A DNA stretch of 48,757 bases from MGBC131033 sp910585655 (GCA_949502025.1 CATBCG010000016.1:1-48757); one strand, 5' to 3'. Counted from the first letter of the stretch, positions 39,970 through 48,417 are shown. Notes: a model not told the origin generated them from the sequence alone. Numbers and translations are program-made.

Positions 39970-41826
39970 TTATAAATCCACATAATACTGCGCCTGCGCG
40001 TTCCAAAGCACATAATACTTTCCGCCCGTTTCCCGCAAAAGTTCTTCATGCCGTCCCTTCTGTACCACTCTCCCTTGGTGGAACACTAAAATTTCATCGC
40101 AGAATTTACAGGAAGACAGACGATGGCTGATATAGATTGCCGTCCGATCTCCGGCGATTTCATTGAATTTACTGTAAATCTCCGCTTCAGCCACCGGGTC
40201 GAGCGCCGCTGTCGGCTCGTCTAAAATCAGAAACGGCGCGTTCTTATACAATGCCCTAGCAATGGCAACCTTCTGCGCTTCCCCGCCGGACAGTTCGATT
40301 CCGTCCTCGGTAAACTCCTTATACAAAGGAGTGTCAAGCCCTTTCGGCAGCTCGGTTAAACGTTTTGCAAAACCAGCCTCCCGAAGACTTCTTTTTACCT
40401 GCTCTCTATCATACTCCCTGCTGCCTGCCACATTGGCTCCCAGGGGCTGTGCCAACAGGCGGAAATCCTGGAACACTACCGAAAAAATTTCCATATACTC
40501 ACGGTAGTTGTATTTGCGGATATCAATCCCATTTAATAAAATCTCGCCCTCTTGTGGATCGTACAGACGGCAAAGCAACTTGATAAAGGTCGATTTCCCG
40601 CTGCCGTTTTCTCCGACTACTGCCAGCCGCTGCCCTACCCGAAACCGAATCGAAGCATGCCGCAGCGCCCAGGTTTCCGCTCCCGGATAATGGAAGGACA
40701 CATCCCGGAACTCTATCTCATACTGCCTGTCCGAACGCTTTTCCGTCGTCAGACTCCCCTGATACATATTATTGGGAAGATCCAAATAGTCATAGGTTGT
40801 CTGCAAAAACGGCAGATTGCTTCGCATCATACCCACTATCCGGATTAGCTTTGAAGTATGCCCTGCCAGAGCTGTAACTGCTCCTACGTACTGGGTAATC
40901 GCTCCCACTCCAAACGCCCCTGCCCAGGCTTTTAAGCAGACAAATACATACACCAGCCCGGTAAAGAGCGCAGCGGCGCTTTCCGAAAGCCCATACAGTA
41001 GTCCCACCTTTCCGACAAACAGTCGGGCGCTTTTTACAATAGTTCCTGCTGCCATTTCCCCGTTTAAATAATGCTCTGCAATTTTCTGTTGGTTGTACAT
41101 CCGAATATCCAAATCCCGAAAGGACTCGGTAAATATCACACCAAAGCTGCTAAATATCCGATTGGCAAAACGGCTTTCCTCATCCTGCTCTGCCCAATAG
41201 GACAAGGCTTTATTGGCAGACAACGGACCAAGCAGCGTTGCCAGCACCAGGACAAGCACCATTCCCAGCAAAACTCCTGGATGGTTCAGAACCGTCATTC
41301 CTCCTGCTGTCTGTGGAACCGGAAGCAGGAAAAAGCCTACTGTCAGCGCCAATGCGCCGAGAATCCCTATTCCCGCCTCTATCAGATGTTCAAACATAGT
41401 AAAAAGCTTATTGATTCCCCAGTTGCCCCATTGCTCATTCTGGGAAATCTGACTTCTCAAATCCTGTGTTTCCTGCTTATCTAATTCTGAGAAATCCATC
41501 GTCAGCGCTTTTTCCATAAAGAGATACTGCTTCTTTATGCCATACATATGTTCTTTTATCTTTTTCCAGCGGAGTAGCACCGCTTTCCATAGCGCCAGCC
41601 CAGCCGCCGAAAGTACGGCTGCCGCTGCCCAAAACAACAGTCCCTCTCTGCTCTGTCCTCCTGCCATCTCGTCCAGCAACCGCGCCGAACAATAGATCGC
41701 CGCATAGGGCGCCGCCGCTTTCATTGCTGCATAACAGCCACTCGCCAAAAACACTCCCGGGCAACACCGGCGAAGATCCTGAAAACAGCGGAAATATAGA
41801 GAAAACATCTTCTTTTCTTTCTTCAT
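39970..41826 (-). CDS. ABC exporter half 2, cassette 2
   Basis: About 618 residues from MKKEKKMFSLYF at 41826; ATG 41838 is an alternative, and both lie just past the stop of the upstream half. The membrane domain (1-330) has helices such as LLFWAAAAVLSAAGLALW and GVLLGMVLVLVLATLLG. The ATPase has Walker A AVVGENGSGKSTFIKLLCRL, Q-loop FSVVFQDFRLLA, signature GIELSGGEAQKVAIARA, Walker B FLILDEPTAALDP and switch His in IYISHRLSSCKFCD. It is a clear paralogue of the 23173-25041 gene. It likely forms a heterodimer with 41843-43708. The substrate is unknown. Confidence 0.9.
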   Translation of the reverse strand: MKKEKKMFSLYFRCFQDLRRCCPGVFLASGCYAAMKAAAPYAAIYCSARLLDEMAGGQSREGLLFWAAAAVLSAAGLALWKAVLLRWKKIKEHMYGIKKQYLFMEKALTMDFSELDKQETQDLRSQISQNEQWGNWGINKLFTMFEHLIEAGIGILGALALTVGFFLLPVPQTAGGMTVLNHPGVLLGMVLVLVLATLLGPLSANKALSYWAEQDEESRFANRIFSSFGVIFTESFRDLDIRMYNQQKIAEHYLNGEMAAGTIVKSARLFVGKVGLLYGLSESAAALFTGLVYVFVCLKAWAGAFGVGAITQYVGAVTALAGHTSKLIRIVGMMRSNLPFLQTTYDYLDLPNNMYQGSLTTEKRSDRQYEIEFRDVSFHYPGAETWALRHASIRFRVGQRLAVVGENGSGKSTFIKLLCRLYDPQEGEILLNGIDIRKYNYREYMEIFSVVFQDFRLLAQPLGANVAGSREYDREQVKRSLREAGFAKRLTELPKGLDTPLYKEFTEDGIELSGGEAQKVAIARALYKNAPFLILDEPTAALDPVAEAEIYSKFNEIAGDRTAIYISHRLSSCKFCDEILVFHQGRVVQKGRHEELLRETGGKYYVLWNAQAQYYVDL

Positions 41827-41842
41827 AGCACGTTCCATTTCT

Positions 41843-43708
41843 TTATACTTGATAATACTGACTCTGCACTCTAAACAACTTTGCATAACCACCGTTTCGT
41901 TCCATCAGCTCCTCATGGCTGCCTTCCTCTTCAATCCGTCCCTCTGACAGAAAAATAATGCGGTCGCAAAAACGGGTAGAGGCAAGCCGATGAGAAATAA
42001 ATACCGATGTTTTTTCCTTTGTCATCTCATTATATCGTTGATAAATGTCATCCTCTGCAATCGGGTCGAGCGCTGCCGTCGGCTCGTCCAAAATCAGAAA
42101 CGGTCCGTCCTTATATAAAGCCCGCGCCAACAGCAGCCGTTGTGTTTCCCCACCAGATAGCTGAACCCCATCCAAATAAACCTGCCTGCCCATATGCGTT
42201 TCCAACCCTTTTGGCAGGGCTGCCACTGTATCAAAAAGCCCAGCATGCTTTAGACACTCCTCCACCCGCCCTCTATCAATTCCCTCCACCCTCTGGGCGA
42301 CTGCCTCGGCGATTGTCACATCCAACAACGAATAGTCTTGAAATACCGCAGAAAACAACCGATAATACTCCTGGCGGTTAAAGCGGCGGATATCCGTTCC
42401 GTTTAATAAAACACGCCCTTCCTGCGGATCATAAAAGCCGCAAAGCAACTGAACCAACGTTGTTTTCCCGGCTCCGTTTAAGCCGACTACCGCCAGCTTT
42501 TCTCCTGCCCGTACCGTCAAATCCAAATGCCGGAACAAATACCTATTCATCCCAGGATAGCCAAACGAAACATCCTCTAAACGCAATTCCCAGGTTGTTT
42601 TAGACTCTGCTGCTCCCGTTTCTAAAGCTGCCAGACCCGGAATCGGCTCTCCCTTTTCCATACAAAACAGCTCCGGCAAATTTAAATATTCCCGCACGGT
42701 AGAAATCACCAGACTTTCCTGGTACAACTCCAGATACCCCGACAATATCCCCCTGACCCATGTCGTAAAGCCGCTCGTCGCTGTCACATACAATAAAAAT
42801 TCCGCCGCCGAAAGCTGTCTTGCCCATGCCAGTCCAATCAGATACCCATACATCACACCATTTTGCGCCAGAGAAAGCGCCACTTCTATCACATTCGCCC
42901 AAAGAGCCGCCCGTTCCCGCCGCTTAACAAACGCTTCATAAAGCCGTTCTATGCTTTGGTGTACCTCCTTTAGCCACTCTCCCAGACCAAATATGCGAAC
43001 CTCCTTTGCCAGTGGAATCGCTTCCGCGTTGCTTTGAATATAAAATAGCTGTTGATTGTAAGTAGCTTCCTCCTCCCGATGATGATAGCTCCATTGATTC
43101 AAATGTCTGCTAATCAAAAAGCTGCTCACCGTCGTCGCCAGCACAACGGCAATCAAAAACAAATTCAGCCGGGAAAGCACTGCCAGATAACAGAAAAAAC
43201 CGATTAGATTCATCAAGAGACCACTTAAAGTGATCCAAATATGTTCCGTAGGTTCGCTATTTCCGGCAACTGCCTGCAAAGCTTTCTGCTTCCTTTTCAG
43301 GATATCCGGATTCCTGGTGTTTGGCAGCGAGGTAGTGCTTGCCTTATGATTTATCGCGTTTAGCAATACCTGGCGCACCTTTACCCGTCCAAACATTGTA
43401 TTGCTTTCCAGATATCCCTTTCCGCCATAGAGCGCAAATAAAGCCGCCGTAAACAAAAGAATACTCTTCATCAACTCCGCCAAAGAAGTCCTTTGCTCCA
43501 CTTTTGCTAATATCACAGGTCCTAAAGAAAGCTGTGTCAGACTGATGGCAAGCTCCGTTACTACCAAACCCAGACAAATAGCCAACACACTTCTTTTGTT
43601 CTGCCAGGCAGTTTGTACCATAAAAGCAATGTTCTGACCTACCCCATAGGCAGGCTTCTTCTCTGTCCTGTTCTCTTTTTTGCTTCGTGTCCTCCTGGTT
43701 TCTTTCAT
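41843..43708 (-). CDS. ABC exporter half 1, cassette 2
   Basis: A 621-residue exporter half; ATG 43708 has GGTGAAATGATAG upstream. A basic N-terminal tail (MKETRRTRSKKENRTEKK) precedes the membrane domain (LAICLGLVVTELAISLTQLS, LLMNLIGFFCYLAVLS). The ATPase has Walker A AVVGLNGAGKTTLVQLLCGF, Q-loop FSAVFQDYSLLDV, signature GVQLSGGETQRLLLARA, Walker B FLILDEPTAALDP and switch His in VFISHRLASTRFCD. It matches the 21338-23176 protein in order and motifs (RLASTRFCDR against RLSSTRFCDR). It is separated from its kinase gene by a terminator and two repeat units, so it may have its own promoter (TTGACA at about 43756). Confidence 0.9.
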   Translation of the reverse strand: MKETRRTRSKKENRTEKKPAYGVGQNIAFMVQTAWQNKRSVLAICLGLVVTELAISLTQLSLGPVILAKVEQRTSLAELMKSILLFTAALFALYGGKGYLESNTMFGRVKVRQVLLNAINHKASTTSLPNTRNPDILKRKQKALQAVAGNSEPTEHIWITLSGLLMNLIGFFCYLAVLSRLNLFLIAVVLATTVSSFLISRHLNQWSYHHREEEATYNQQLFYIQSNAEAIPLAKEVRIFGLGEWLKEVHQSIERLYEAFVKRRERAALWANVIEVALSLAQNGVMYGYLIGLAWARQLSAAEFLLYVTATSGFTTWVRGILSGYLELYQESLVISTVREYLNLPELFCMEKGEPIPGLAALETGAAESKTTWELRLEDVSFGYPGMNRYLFRHLDLTVRAGEKLAVVGLNGAGKTTLVQLLCGFYDPQEGRVLLNGTDIRRFNRQEYYRLFSAVFQDYSLLDVTIAEAVAQRVEGIDRGRVEECLKHAGLFDTVAALPKGLETHMGRQVYLDGVQLSGGETQRLLLARALYKDGPFLILDEPTAALDPIAEDDIYQRYNEMTKEKTSVFISHRLASTRFCDRIIFLSEGRIEEEGSHEELMERNGGYAKLFRVQSQYYQV

Positions 43709-43774
43709 CTATCATTTCACCGGCACAAAAAATGCCGTACTCCTTTCTATCCTGTCAAACCCTTTTTGTTTCCC

Positions 43775-44054
43775 ATGAAAAAGAATTCCACAAAGTGGAA
43801 TTCTCGCGCCGGAGCGCGTCTGCGTCAGCAGACATTTTCCTTAGGCGCGAAGTGCGCATCCCCCGGAGGGCTTTTTGTATCATAGGGAAGTTTGGAGAAC
43901 TTTCCTATGATATGAAAAAGAATTCCACAAAGTGGAATTCTCGCGCCGAGCGCGGTTGCCGGATGGCAACATCTTCCATGCGCGCGAGTGTGCATCCCGC
44001 CCGGAGGGCTTTTTGTATCATAGGGAAGTTCGGAGAACTTTCCTATGATATAAA
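43775..44054. repeat. Tandem pair of 137-bp multi-hairpin repeat units
   Basis: Unit 1 starts at 43775 and unit 2 at 43912, both with ATGAAAAAGAATTCCACAAA. Each contains the palindrome AGAATTCCAC-AAA-GTGGAATTCT, a GC-rich stem whose inner hairpin differs (GTCTGC/GCAGAC in unit 1, GGTTGCC/GGCAAC in unit 2), the word CCGGAGGGCTTTTTGTATCA, and a long final hairpin (TATCATAGGGAAGTT with AACTTTCCTATGATA). Different bases in the inner hairpin with pairing kept suggest selection on structure. Shorter copies occur at 9327, 46510 and 48354. Open frames across the repeat are not genes. Confidence 0.8.
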
Positions 44055-44063
44055 ATATCATAC

Positions 44064-44092
44064 AAAAAACGTCCCCGAATCATTCGGGGACG
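44064..44092 (-). terminator. Terminator of the cassette 2 two-component genes
   Basis: CGTCCCCGAAT (44070-44080), one loop base, ATTCGGGGACG (44082-44092). On the minus strand it is followed by TTTTTTG. It ends the regulator-kinase transcript before the ABC pair. Confidence 0.75.
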
Positions 44093-44134
44093 AATCGTTA
44101 TATTTGGGGGACGAATGGTTTTTGCAGTCTCATT

Positions 44135-44797
44135 CTACACCTGTGGTATTAAAATTTCCGTTGTAAAAGCTCCATCCTCGCTGTTCCGGCTCAAATAGCC
44201 CTCCAATCGCTCAATAATCGTATCAATCCTTACCAGCCCAAAGCCATGCCCCTCTCCCTTTGTCGTCCGAAACCGACCTCCTGCTTTCTCCATTTTCCCG
44301 GAAGCGGTAAAATTGGTAAAAGAAATATAAAGCTGCGTCTGTTTCATATCCATATAGACTCGAATTCTCCGCTCTGCCTCCGGCAACGCCAGACTGGCTT
44401 CTATCGCATTATCAAACAAATTTCCAATAATCACGCACAAGTCCAGCTCCGACATCGAAAGCTGCACCGGAATATGGGCGTCTACTTGTACGGCTATGTT
44501 TTTCGATCTTGCCAGGGAAATTTTACTGTTTAAAATCGCATCTGCCATTGCGTTCCCCGTTTTTATCACCGTATCTACCGTATTCAAATCCGTATCCAGC
44601 TCATCCAGATACCCCTTTATCGCTTCCAAATCCCCATTCGCCGCATACGCCTTCATCGTCTGGATATGGTTGCGGTAGTCATGCCGCCAGCCGCGGATCT
44701 GCCGGTACATATTTTCAACTTCCTGATAATGCGTCTCAATCAACTCCCGCTGATAGGCAGCAAGGCGCTTGTCTATTTGTCTGGAAAAAAACGACAT
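44135..44797 (-). CDS. Soluble GHKL histidine kinase lacking a membrane sensor, cassette 2
   Basis: A 220-residue kinase core only. It starts MSFFSRQIDKRLAAYQ after AGAAGGGAGAAAGGGATAG. The phospho-acceptor box is QIRGWRHDYRNHIQTMKAY (His about 38), then a coil (LDELDTDLNTVDTVIKTGNA). The ATPase N box is IIGNLFDNAIEASLAL and the G box TKGEGHGFGLVRIDT. Compared with the 412-residue kinase of cassette 1, the whole membrane half is absent. The good start site suggests this is the natural form, not a truncation. It may receive signals through partners or modulate the LytTR regulator from the cytosol. Confidence 0.85.
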   Translation of the reverse strand: MSFFSRQIDKRLAAYQRELIETHYQEVENMYRQIRGWRHDYRNHIQTMKAYAANGDLEAIKGYLDELDTDLNTVDTVIKTGNAMADAILNSKISLARSKNIAVQVDAHIPVQLSMSELDLCVIIGNLFDNAIEASLALPEAERRIRVYMDMKQTQLYISFTNFTASGKMEKAGGRFRTTKGEGHGFGLVRIDTIIERLEGYLSRNSEDGAFTTEILIPQV

Positions 44798-44820
44798 CTA
44801 TCCCTTTCTCCCTTCTGTCT

Positions 44821-44851
44821 GTAAACTATCCTAAATACTGGTGAACTATCC
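44821..44851 (-). repeat. Two direct repeats 20 bp apart between regulator and kinase genes
   Basis: On the minus strand GGATAGTTCAC and GGATAGTTTAC lie two helical turns apart (plus strand GTGAACTATCC at 44841-44851 and GTAAACTATCC at 44821-44831). Paired direct repeats with this spacing are typical LytTR binding sites, and the location matches the repeat array of cassette 1. Confidence 0.55.
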
Positions 44852-44881
44852 TTTCTGCTTTATCCGGGCATAGACATATTG

Positions 44882-45580
44882 TTAAGAATATGCAATAATT
44901 GCCCGATTCAAAGCTTCATAAGCACCCCGCGGAACGGGCAGCACCGTTCCATCCGCCAGCACAAGCTCCGATTTTGTCACCCGCCTGATATAGCTTACAT
45001 TGACCAGCAGCGAACGACCTACCCGGTGGAAACGCTCGTCTAACAGAGCCTCAAATTCACGAAGAGGACGCTTTATCGTATATTCCTGCTTACCATATAC
45101 CGTCACATAATTCTGCCACACCTGCAAATACCGTATTTCATAAAACGGAATCCGCACCATCTCACCGGATAGCTCCAGATTCAGACAACGTTCATTCTGC
45201 TTTCTCTTTTCCCAGGCTCGATCCATTACCTCAAACAGCTTCCCCTCTTTGACCGGTTTTACCAGGTAATGCAGCGCCGCCACCTCATAACCCTCTGCAA
45301 TATATTCCGAATACCCCGTAATAAAAACAATCTGCACCGTCTCATTCTCCCGGCGTACCTTTTTTGCCATCGTCACGCCGTCCATCCCGCCCATCTCGAT
45401 ATCCAACAGCAGCACATCAAAAGCCTTTTCCTCCGTATAGCGAAAGAAAAAAGCCTCCGCCGAGGGAAACTCTTCTATCTGAAGCGAAAGGGCGCGCTTC
45501 CCCGCCCACGCAGCAAGCAGCCCCGCTACATATTTGGTATCTATGGCGTTATCGTCGCAAATGGCAATCCGGTAGGGCAT
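44882..45580 (-). CDS. LytTR-family response regulator, cassette 2
   Basis: A 232-residue regulator starting MPYRIAICDDNAID at 45580. AAAGAGGTGAATACC precedes this ATG, so the GTG three codons upstream is less likely. The receiver has the acidic pair CDDN, the phospho-acceptor Asp in VLLLDIEMGGMDGVTMA, Thr in IVFITGYSEY and Lys in LHYLVKPVKEGKLF. The LytTR domain (about 130-230) shows IRYLQVWQNYVTVYGKQEYT, RPLREFEALLDERFHRVGRS and LLVNVSYIRRV. It heads the second regulator-kinase-ABC-ABC cassette. Confidence 0.9.
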   Translation of the reverse strand: MPYRIAICDDNAIDTKYVAGLLAAWAGKRALSLQIEEFPSAEAFFFRYTEEKAFDVLLLDIEMGGMDGVTMAKKVRRENETVQIVFITGYSEYIAEGYEVAALHYLVKPVKEGKLFEVMDRAWEKRKQNERCLNLELSGEMVRIPFYEIRYLQVWQNYVTVYGKQEYTIKRPLREFEALLDERFHRVGRSLLVNVSYIRRVTKSELVLADGTVLPVPRGAYEALNRAIIAYS

Positions 45581-45690
45581 GGTATTCACCTCTTTCGCTG
45601 TCTTTTATCAACAGTATCAGTATATCAGTTTCTGCTCTTTTTTCAAGGTGGAATTATAAAATAGAACCTGATGATATTTTATTACAGTTA

Positions 45691-46428
45691 TTACACCTGC
45701 CTTTCCCGACAATACACCCCAATCGCCTGTCTGACAAAATCAGCAGTTCCCTCTCCACCTGCTTTGTCAATATTAGTTCTAAAGCGTTCATCACATACGT
45801 ACATTTCACCCAATCCATTAAGGATTTCATCCGTACATACATAATAGTGATCCGTAATAAATTTCTGTAATGCAGAGATTTTCTTTTGTACCTCGTCGGA
45901 ATCAGGCGTTAAATGCTTTAGTCCTCCTAATTCCGAAAACATGCTCATCAGTTCCTTTGCAATCTTATTATAATCACTCTCCTTTCGGGCAATATCTTTT
46001 TGCTTATATTCCTGATAAGCTTTCGTATCGCCCCATTTTGCAACAACCTCTGCCTTATACTTTTCCATTTCGCTCTGGTCAAAAACATCAAAATTCATGA
46101 TGGTCACTCCTTTGTTTTGAATTTCACGGGCAAAGACAATAAGCTCCCCTATATGCTTGTATTGTAATTCCAGCAGCTCAATTTGCTGCGCAATTGCTTC
46201 TGATGGATCAAAATCAGGGCTGTCCAGAATTACCTTGATTTCTTTTAAAGGAAACTGTAATTCACGAAACAATAAAATATTCTGCAAACGGCTAAGCGCG
46301 GTATCGTCATACATGCGGTAGCCTGCTTCTGTTACTTTTGTAGGTTTCAAAAGTCCGATCGCATCATAGTGATGCAGTGTGCGCACACTAACACCTGTGA
46401 TTTTGCTTACTTCTTTTACGGTTCGCAT
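45691..46428 (-). CDS. MerR-family regulator with TipAS-like domain
   Basis: A 245-residue regulator with GGGAGGGATACAGG before ATG 46428. The winged-helix MerR domain (1-75) reads MRTVKEVSKITGVSVRTLHH then YDAIGLLKP, followed by the dimerisation coil (about 75-115). The C-terminal TipAS domain (about 120-245) shows FDQSEMEKYKAEVVAKWGDT, YNKIAKELMSMFSELG, FITDHYYVCTDEILNGLGEM and VCDERFRTNIDKAGGEGTAD. TipA-type proteins bind peptide antibiotics (thiopeptides) or other drugs and activate promoters with long spacers. Its own promoter has a 19-bp spacer, so autoregulation is likely. A drug-responsive role suits a neighbourhood of ABC exporters. Confidence 0.92.
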   Translation of the reverse strand: MRTVKEVSKITGVSVRTLHHYDAIGLLKPTKVTEAGYRMYDDTALSRLQNILLFRELQFPLKEIKVILDSPDFDPSEAIAQQIELLELQYKHIGELIVFAREIQNKGVTIMNFDVFDQSEMEKYKAEVVAKWGDTKAYQEYKQKDIARKESDYNKIAKELMSMFSELGGLKHLTPDSDEVQKKISALQKFITDHYYVCTDEILNGLGEMYVCDERFRTNIDKAGGEGTADFVRQAIGVYCRERQV

Positions 46429-46452
46429 CCTGTATCCCTCCCATGTAATTCT

Positions 46453-46483
46453 ATTTTAATCTATCACGTTACGTCAGAGTCAA
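46453..46483 (-). promoter_or_regulatory. MerR-type promoter with 19-bp spacer
   Basis: -35 TTGACT (46478-46483) and -10 TAAAAT (46453-46458) are separated by 19 bases, the overlong spacer characteristic of MerR-activated promoters. The spacer holds a near-palindrome, TGACGT-A-ACGTGA. It directly precedes the MerR/TipAS gene, indicating autoregulation. Confidence 0.75.
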
Positions 46484-46509
46484 TAGGTTTTTATACTATT
46501 TCTTCCCTT

Positions 46510-46580
46510 CGCGCGAGTGCGCATCCTGCCCGAAGGGCTTTTTGTATCATAGGGAAATTTGGAGAATTTTCCTATGATAC
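46510..46580. repeat. Copy of the dispersed hairpin repeat
   Basis: Begins CGCGCGAGTGCGCATCCTGC, continues CGAAGGGCTTTTTGTATCAT and ends in the hairpin TATCATAGGGAAATT / AATTTTCCTATGATA. Compensating changes (GAAATT with AATTTT against GAAGTT with AACTTT elsewhere) keep the stem paired. It lies between the MerR regulator and the antiporter. Confidence 0.75.
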
Positions 46581-46601
46581 AAAAAACTGCGGAAAATCCG
46601 C
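46581..46601 (-). terminator. Terminator of the antiporter gene
   Basis: On the minus strand GCGGA-TTT-TCCGC is followed by AGTTTTTTG (plus 46601 down to 46581). A short but GC-rich stem with a T-run, just after the NhaC-type gene. Confidence 0.6.
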
Positions 46602-46659
46602 ATTTTCATACAGTTTTCCCGCAACTTCCCTTTTTTAAAAAAGTAACTCTCTGTCACTC

Positions 46660-48183
46660 TTAGCTTTCTTTCTCCCCTGCTTGCTTTTGTCTCATCAGAA
46701 TCACCGCAAAGCAGCCAAACAACAACGCGATCGCCACTACGAGAGTAATCCATGGATTCCGGACAAAACCGGCAACCAGATACCCGACAAAACATACCCC
46801 TGCAACCAGAGTTGCATATGGAATCTGTGTCTCTACATGACGAATATGCTCACACTTTGCTCCTGTCGAGGAGAGAATCGTTGTATCGGAAATCGGAGAA
46901 CAGTGATCTCCATAAACCGAACCCGCCAGCGTCGCGCCCAGCGCAGGGATCAAGATAGCCGCACCGTCTCCCTCCGCACAAATCATCGAAACAATCGGAA
47001 TCAAAATCCCAAAGGTTCCCCATGCCGTTCCCATGGAAAAGGACAAAAACGCTGCTACAATAAAAATCAACGCCGGTAACAGACCCATTGAAATATGAGA
47101 AGCGCTTACTACACTGCTGACAAATTCTCCGGTTCCGATCATTTCCCGGCAAACGCCGCTTAACGACCAGGCAAACACCAGAATCATAATCGCTGGAACC
47201 ATGGATTTTACCCCTTGTGTTACACCGGACATAAATTCCCGGAAACGAAGCAATTTTCTTGGAATGTACATTACCAGAGCCACCAGCAAAGCGGCAAATG
47301 CTCCCAAGGTCAGCCCTGCAGTCGGATTTTCTCCAATCGCTTCGGTAAAAGCTGTTCCGCTAAAGAACCCGCCGACATAAGCCATCCCCAAAATCGAAGC
47401 GATAACCAAAACTACAATCGGTACAACCAAATCCAAAACCGAACCTTTTCCCGATATCCTAATCCCATCCAGTTCCTTTTCTTCTTCCTCTTCTGCATAC
47501 GGCTTTTCTGCAGCTTCTTTTACTGCCTTTTTCATCGGTCCAAAATCGAAATTGGTCAGGCAGATAAATAAAACCATAATCAAAGTCAGCAACGCATAGA
47601 GGTTATACGGAATTGTCTGTACAAACGCATTGAGTCCCCCGGCTGCCCCTACGTCGGAAGATACTGCCACCGCCCAACTGGAAATCGGCGCAATAATACA
47701 AACCGGAGCTGCCGTCGCGTCAATCAGATACGCCAGCTTTTCTCTGGCAATCTTATGCTTGTCCGTAATCGGACGCATTACCGTCCCCACTGTCAGACAG
47801 TTAAAATAGTCGTCAATGAAAATCAACGCACCCAATACGGCTGTCGCCAGCTTCACGCTTATCGGACTACGGAATTTCCCTCCTGCCCATTTTCCATAGG
47901 CTCTCGATCCTCCTGCCATCGTCACGACTACTACCAGAGACCCCAGCAGGGATAAAAACAGGATCATGTATCCGTTGTCCCCAATTTTGTAAGCCATCAT
48001 ATCAAATACATAATTGACAGCCACCATAACATTTTCCCCCGTAGAAAAGCAATAGATTAACATACCAGCCAGAATACCGGAAAGTAAAGACGAAAATACC
48101 TCCTTGGTCAGTAAAGCCAATACAATAGCAATCAGCGGCGGCAGGATGGAAAGCCATCCTACTTCAATCATTTCAACACCCAT
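46660..48183 (-). CDS. NhaC-family Na+/H+ antiporter
   Basis: A 507-residue membrane protein with about 11-12 helices; ATG 48183 follows GGAAAGGAACAAATGAG. Family landmarks are WLSILPPLIAIVLALLTKEV, SLLSGILAGMLIYCF, the acidic membrane motif LGALIFIDDYFNCLTVGTVM, PVCIIAPISSWAVAVSSDVG, FSMGTAWGTFGILIPIVSMI and GSVYGDHCSPISDTTILSST. NhaC proteins exchange Na+ for H+ (some exchange organic acids, as in MleN). A charged cytoplasmic loop (PYAEEEEEKELDG) splits the halves. The FIDDY acidic pair and GDHCSPISDTT block are intact. It is a single-gene transcript with its own terminator. Confidence 0.9.
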   Translation of the reverse strand: MGVEMIEVGWLSILPPLIAIVLALLTKEVFSSLLSGILAGMLIYCFSTGENVMVAVNYVFDMMAYKIGDNGYMILFLSLLGSLVVVVTMAGGSRAYGKWAGGKFRSPISVKLATAVLGALIFIDDYFNCLTVGTVMRPITDKHKIAREKLAYLIDATAAPVCIIAPISSWAVAVSSDVGAAGGLNAFVQTIPYNLYALLTLIMVLFICLTNFDFGPMKKAVKEAAEKPYAEEEEEKELDGIRISGKGSVLDLVVPIVVLVIASILGMAYVGGFFSGTAFTEAIGENPTAGLTLGAFAALLVALVMYIPRKLLRFREFMSGVTQGVKSMVPAIMILVFAWSLSGVCREMIGTGEFVSSVVSASHISMGLLPALIFIVAAFLSFSMGTAWGTFGILIPIVSMICAEGDGAAILIPALGATLAGSVYGDHCSPISDTTILSSTGAKCEHIRHVETQIPYATLVAGVCFVGYLVAGFVRNPWITLVVAIALLFGCFAVILMRQKQAGEKES

Positions 48184-48353
48184 CTCATTTGTTCCTTTCC
48201 CTTTTGATTACAGGTAAAGGTTTATTGCCTCTTTTCCTGCAATGCCTTATTTTCAGTAAATTTCTTGCTCTCTTTACTGTTACAGCCATTTTAGCATAGT
48301 GAGAAAGAAGCGTCAACGTACAGAAACATTTTTCCAACTGCAAAAATAAATAA

Positions 48354-48417
48354 GAATCCTGCCCGGAGGGCTTTTTGTATGATAGGGAAGTTCGGAGAAC
48401 TTTCCTATCATATAAAA
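48354..48417. repeat. Copy of the dispersed hairpin repeat near the tRNA genes
   Basis: CCTGCCCGGAGGGCTTTTTG is followed by TATGATAGGGAAGTT, a CGGAG loop and AACTTTCCTATCATA. The GC-rich first part of the repeat is missing. It lies directly beyond the terminator of the tRNA genes. Confidence 0.7.

Noticed and set aside
43687..44166. Open frame of about 159 codons across the tandem repeats
   Set aside because: It merely reads through the hairpin repeat units; the same residues recur at 46369-46638 and 9153-9455 wherever the repeat lies, and there is no ribosome binding site.
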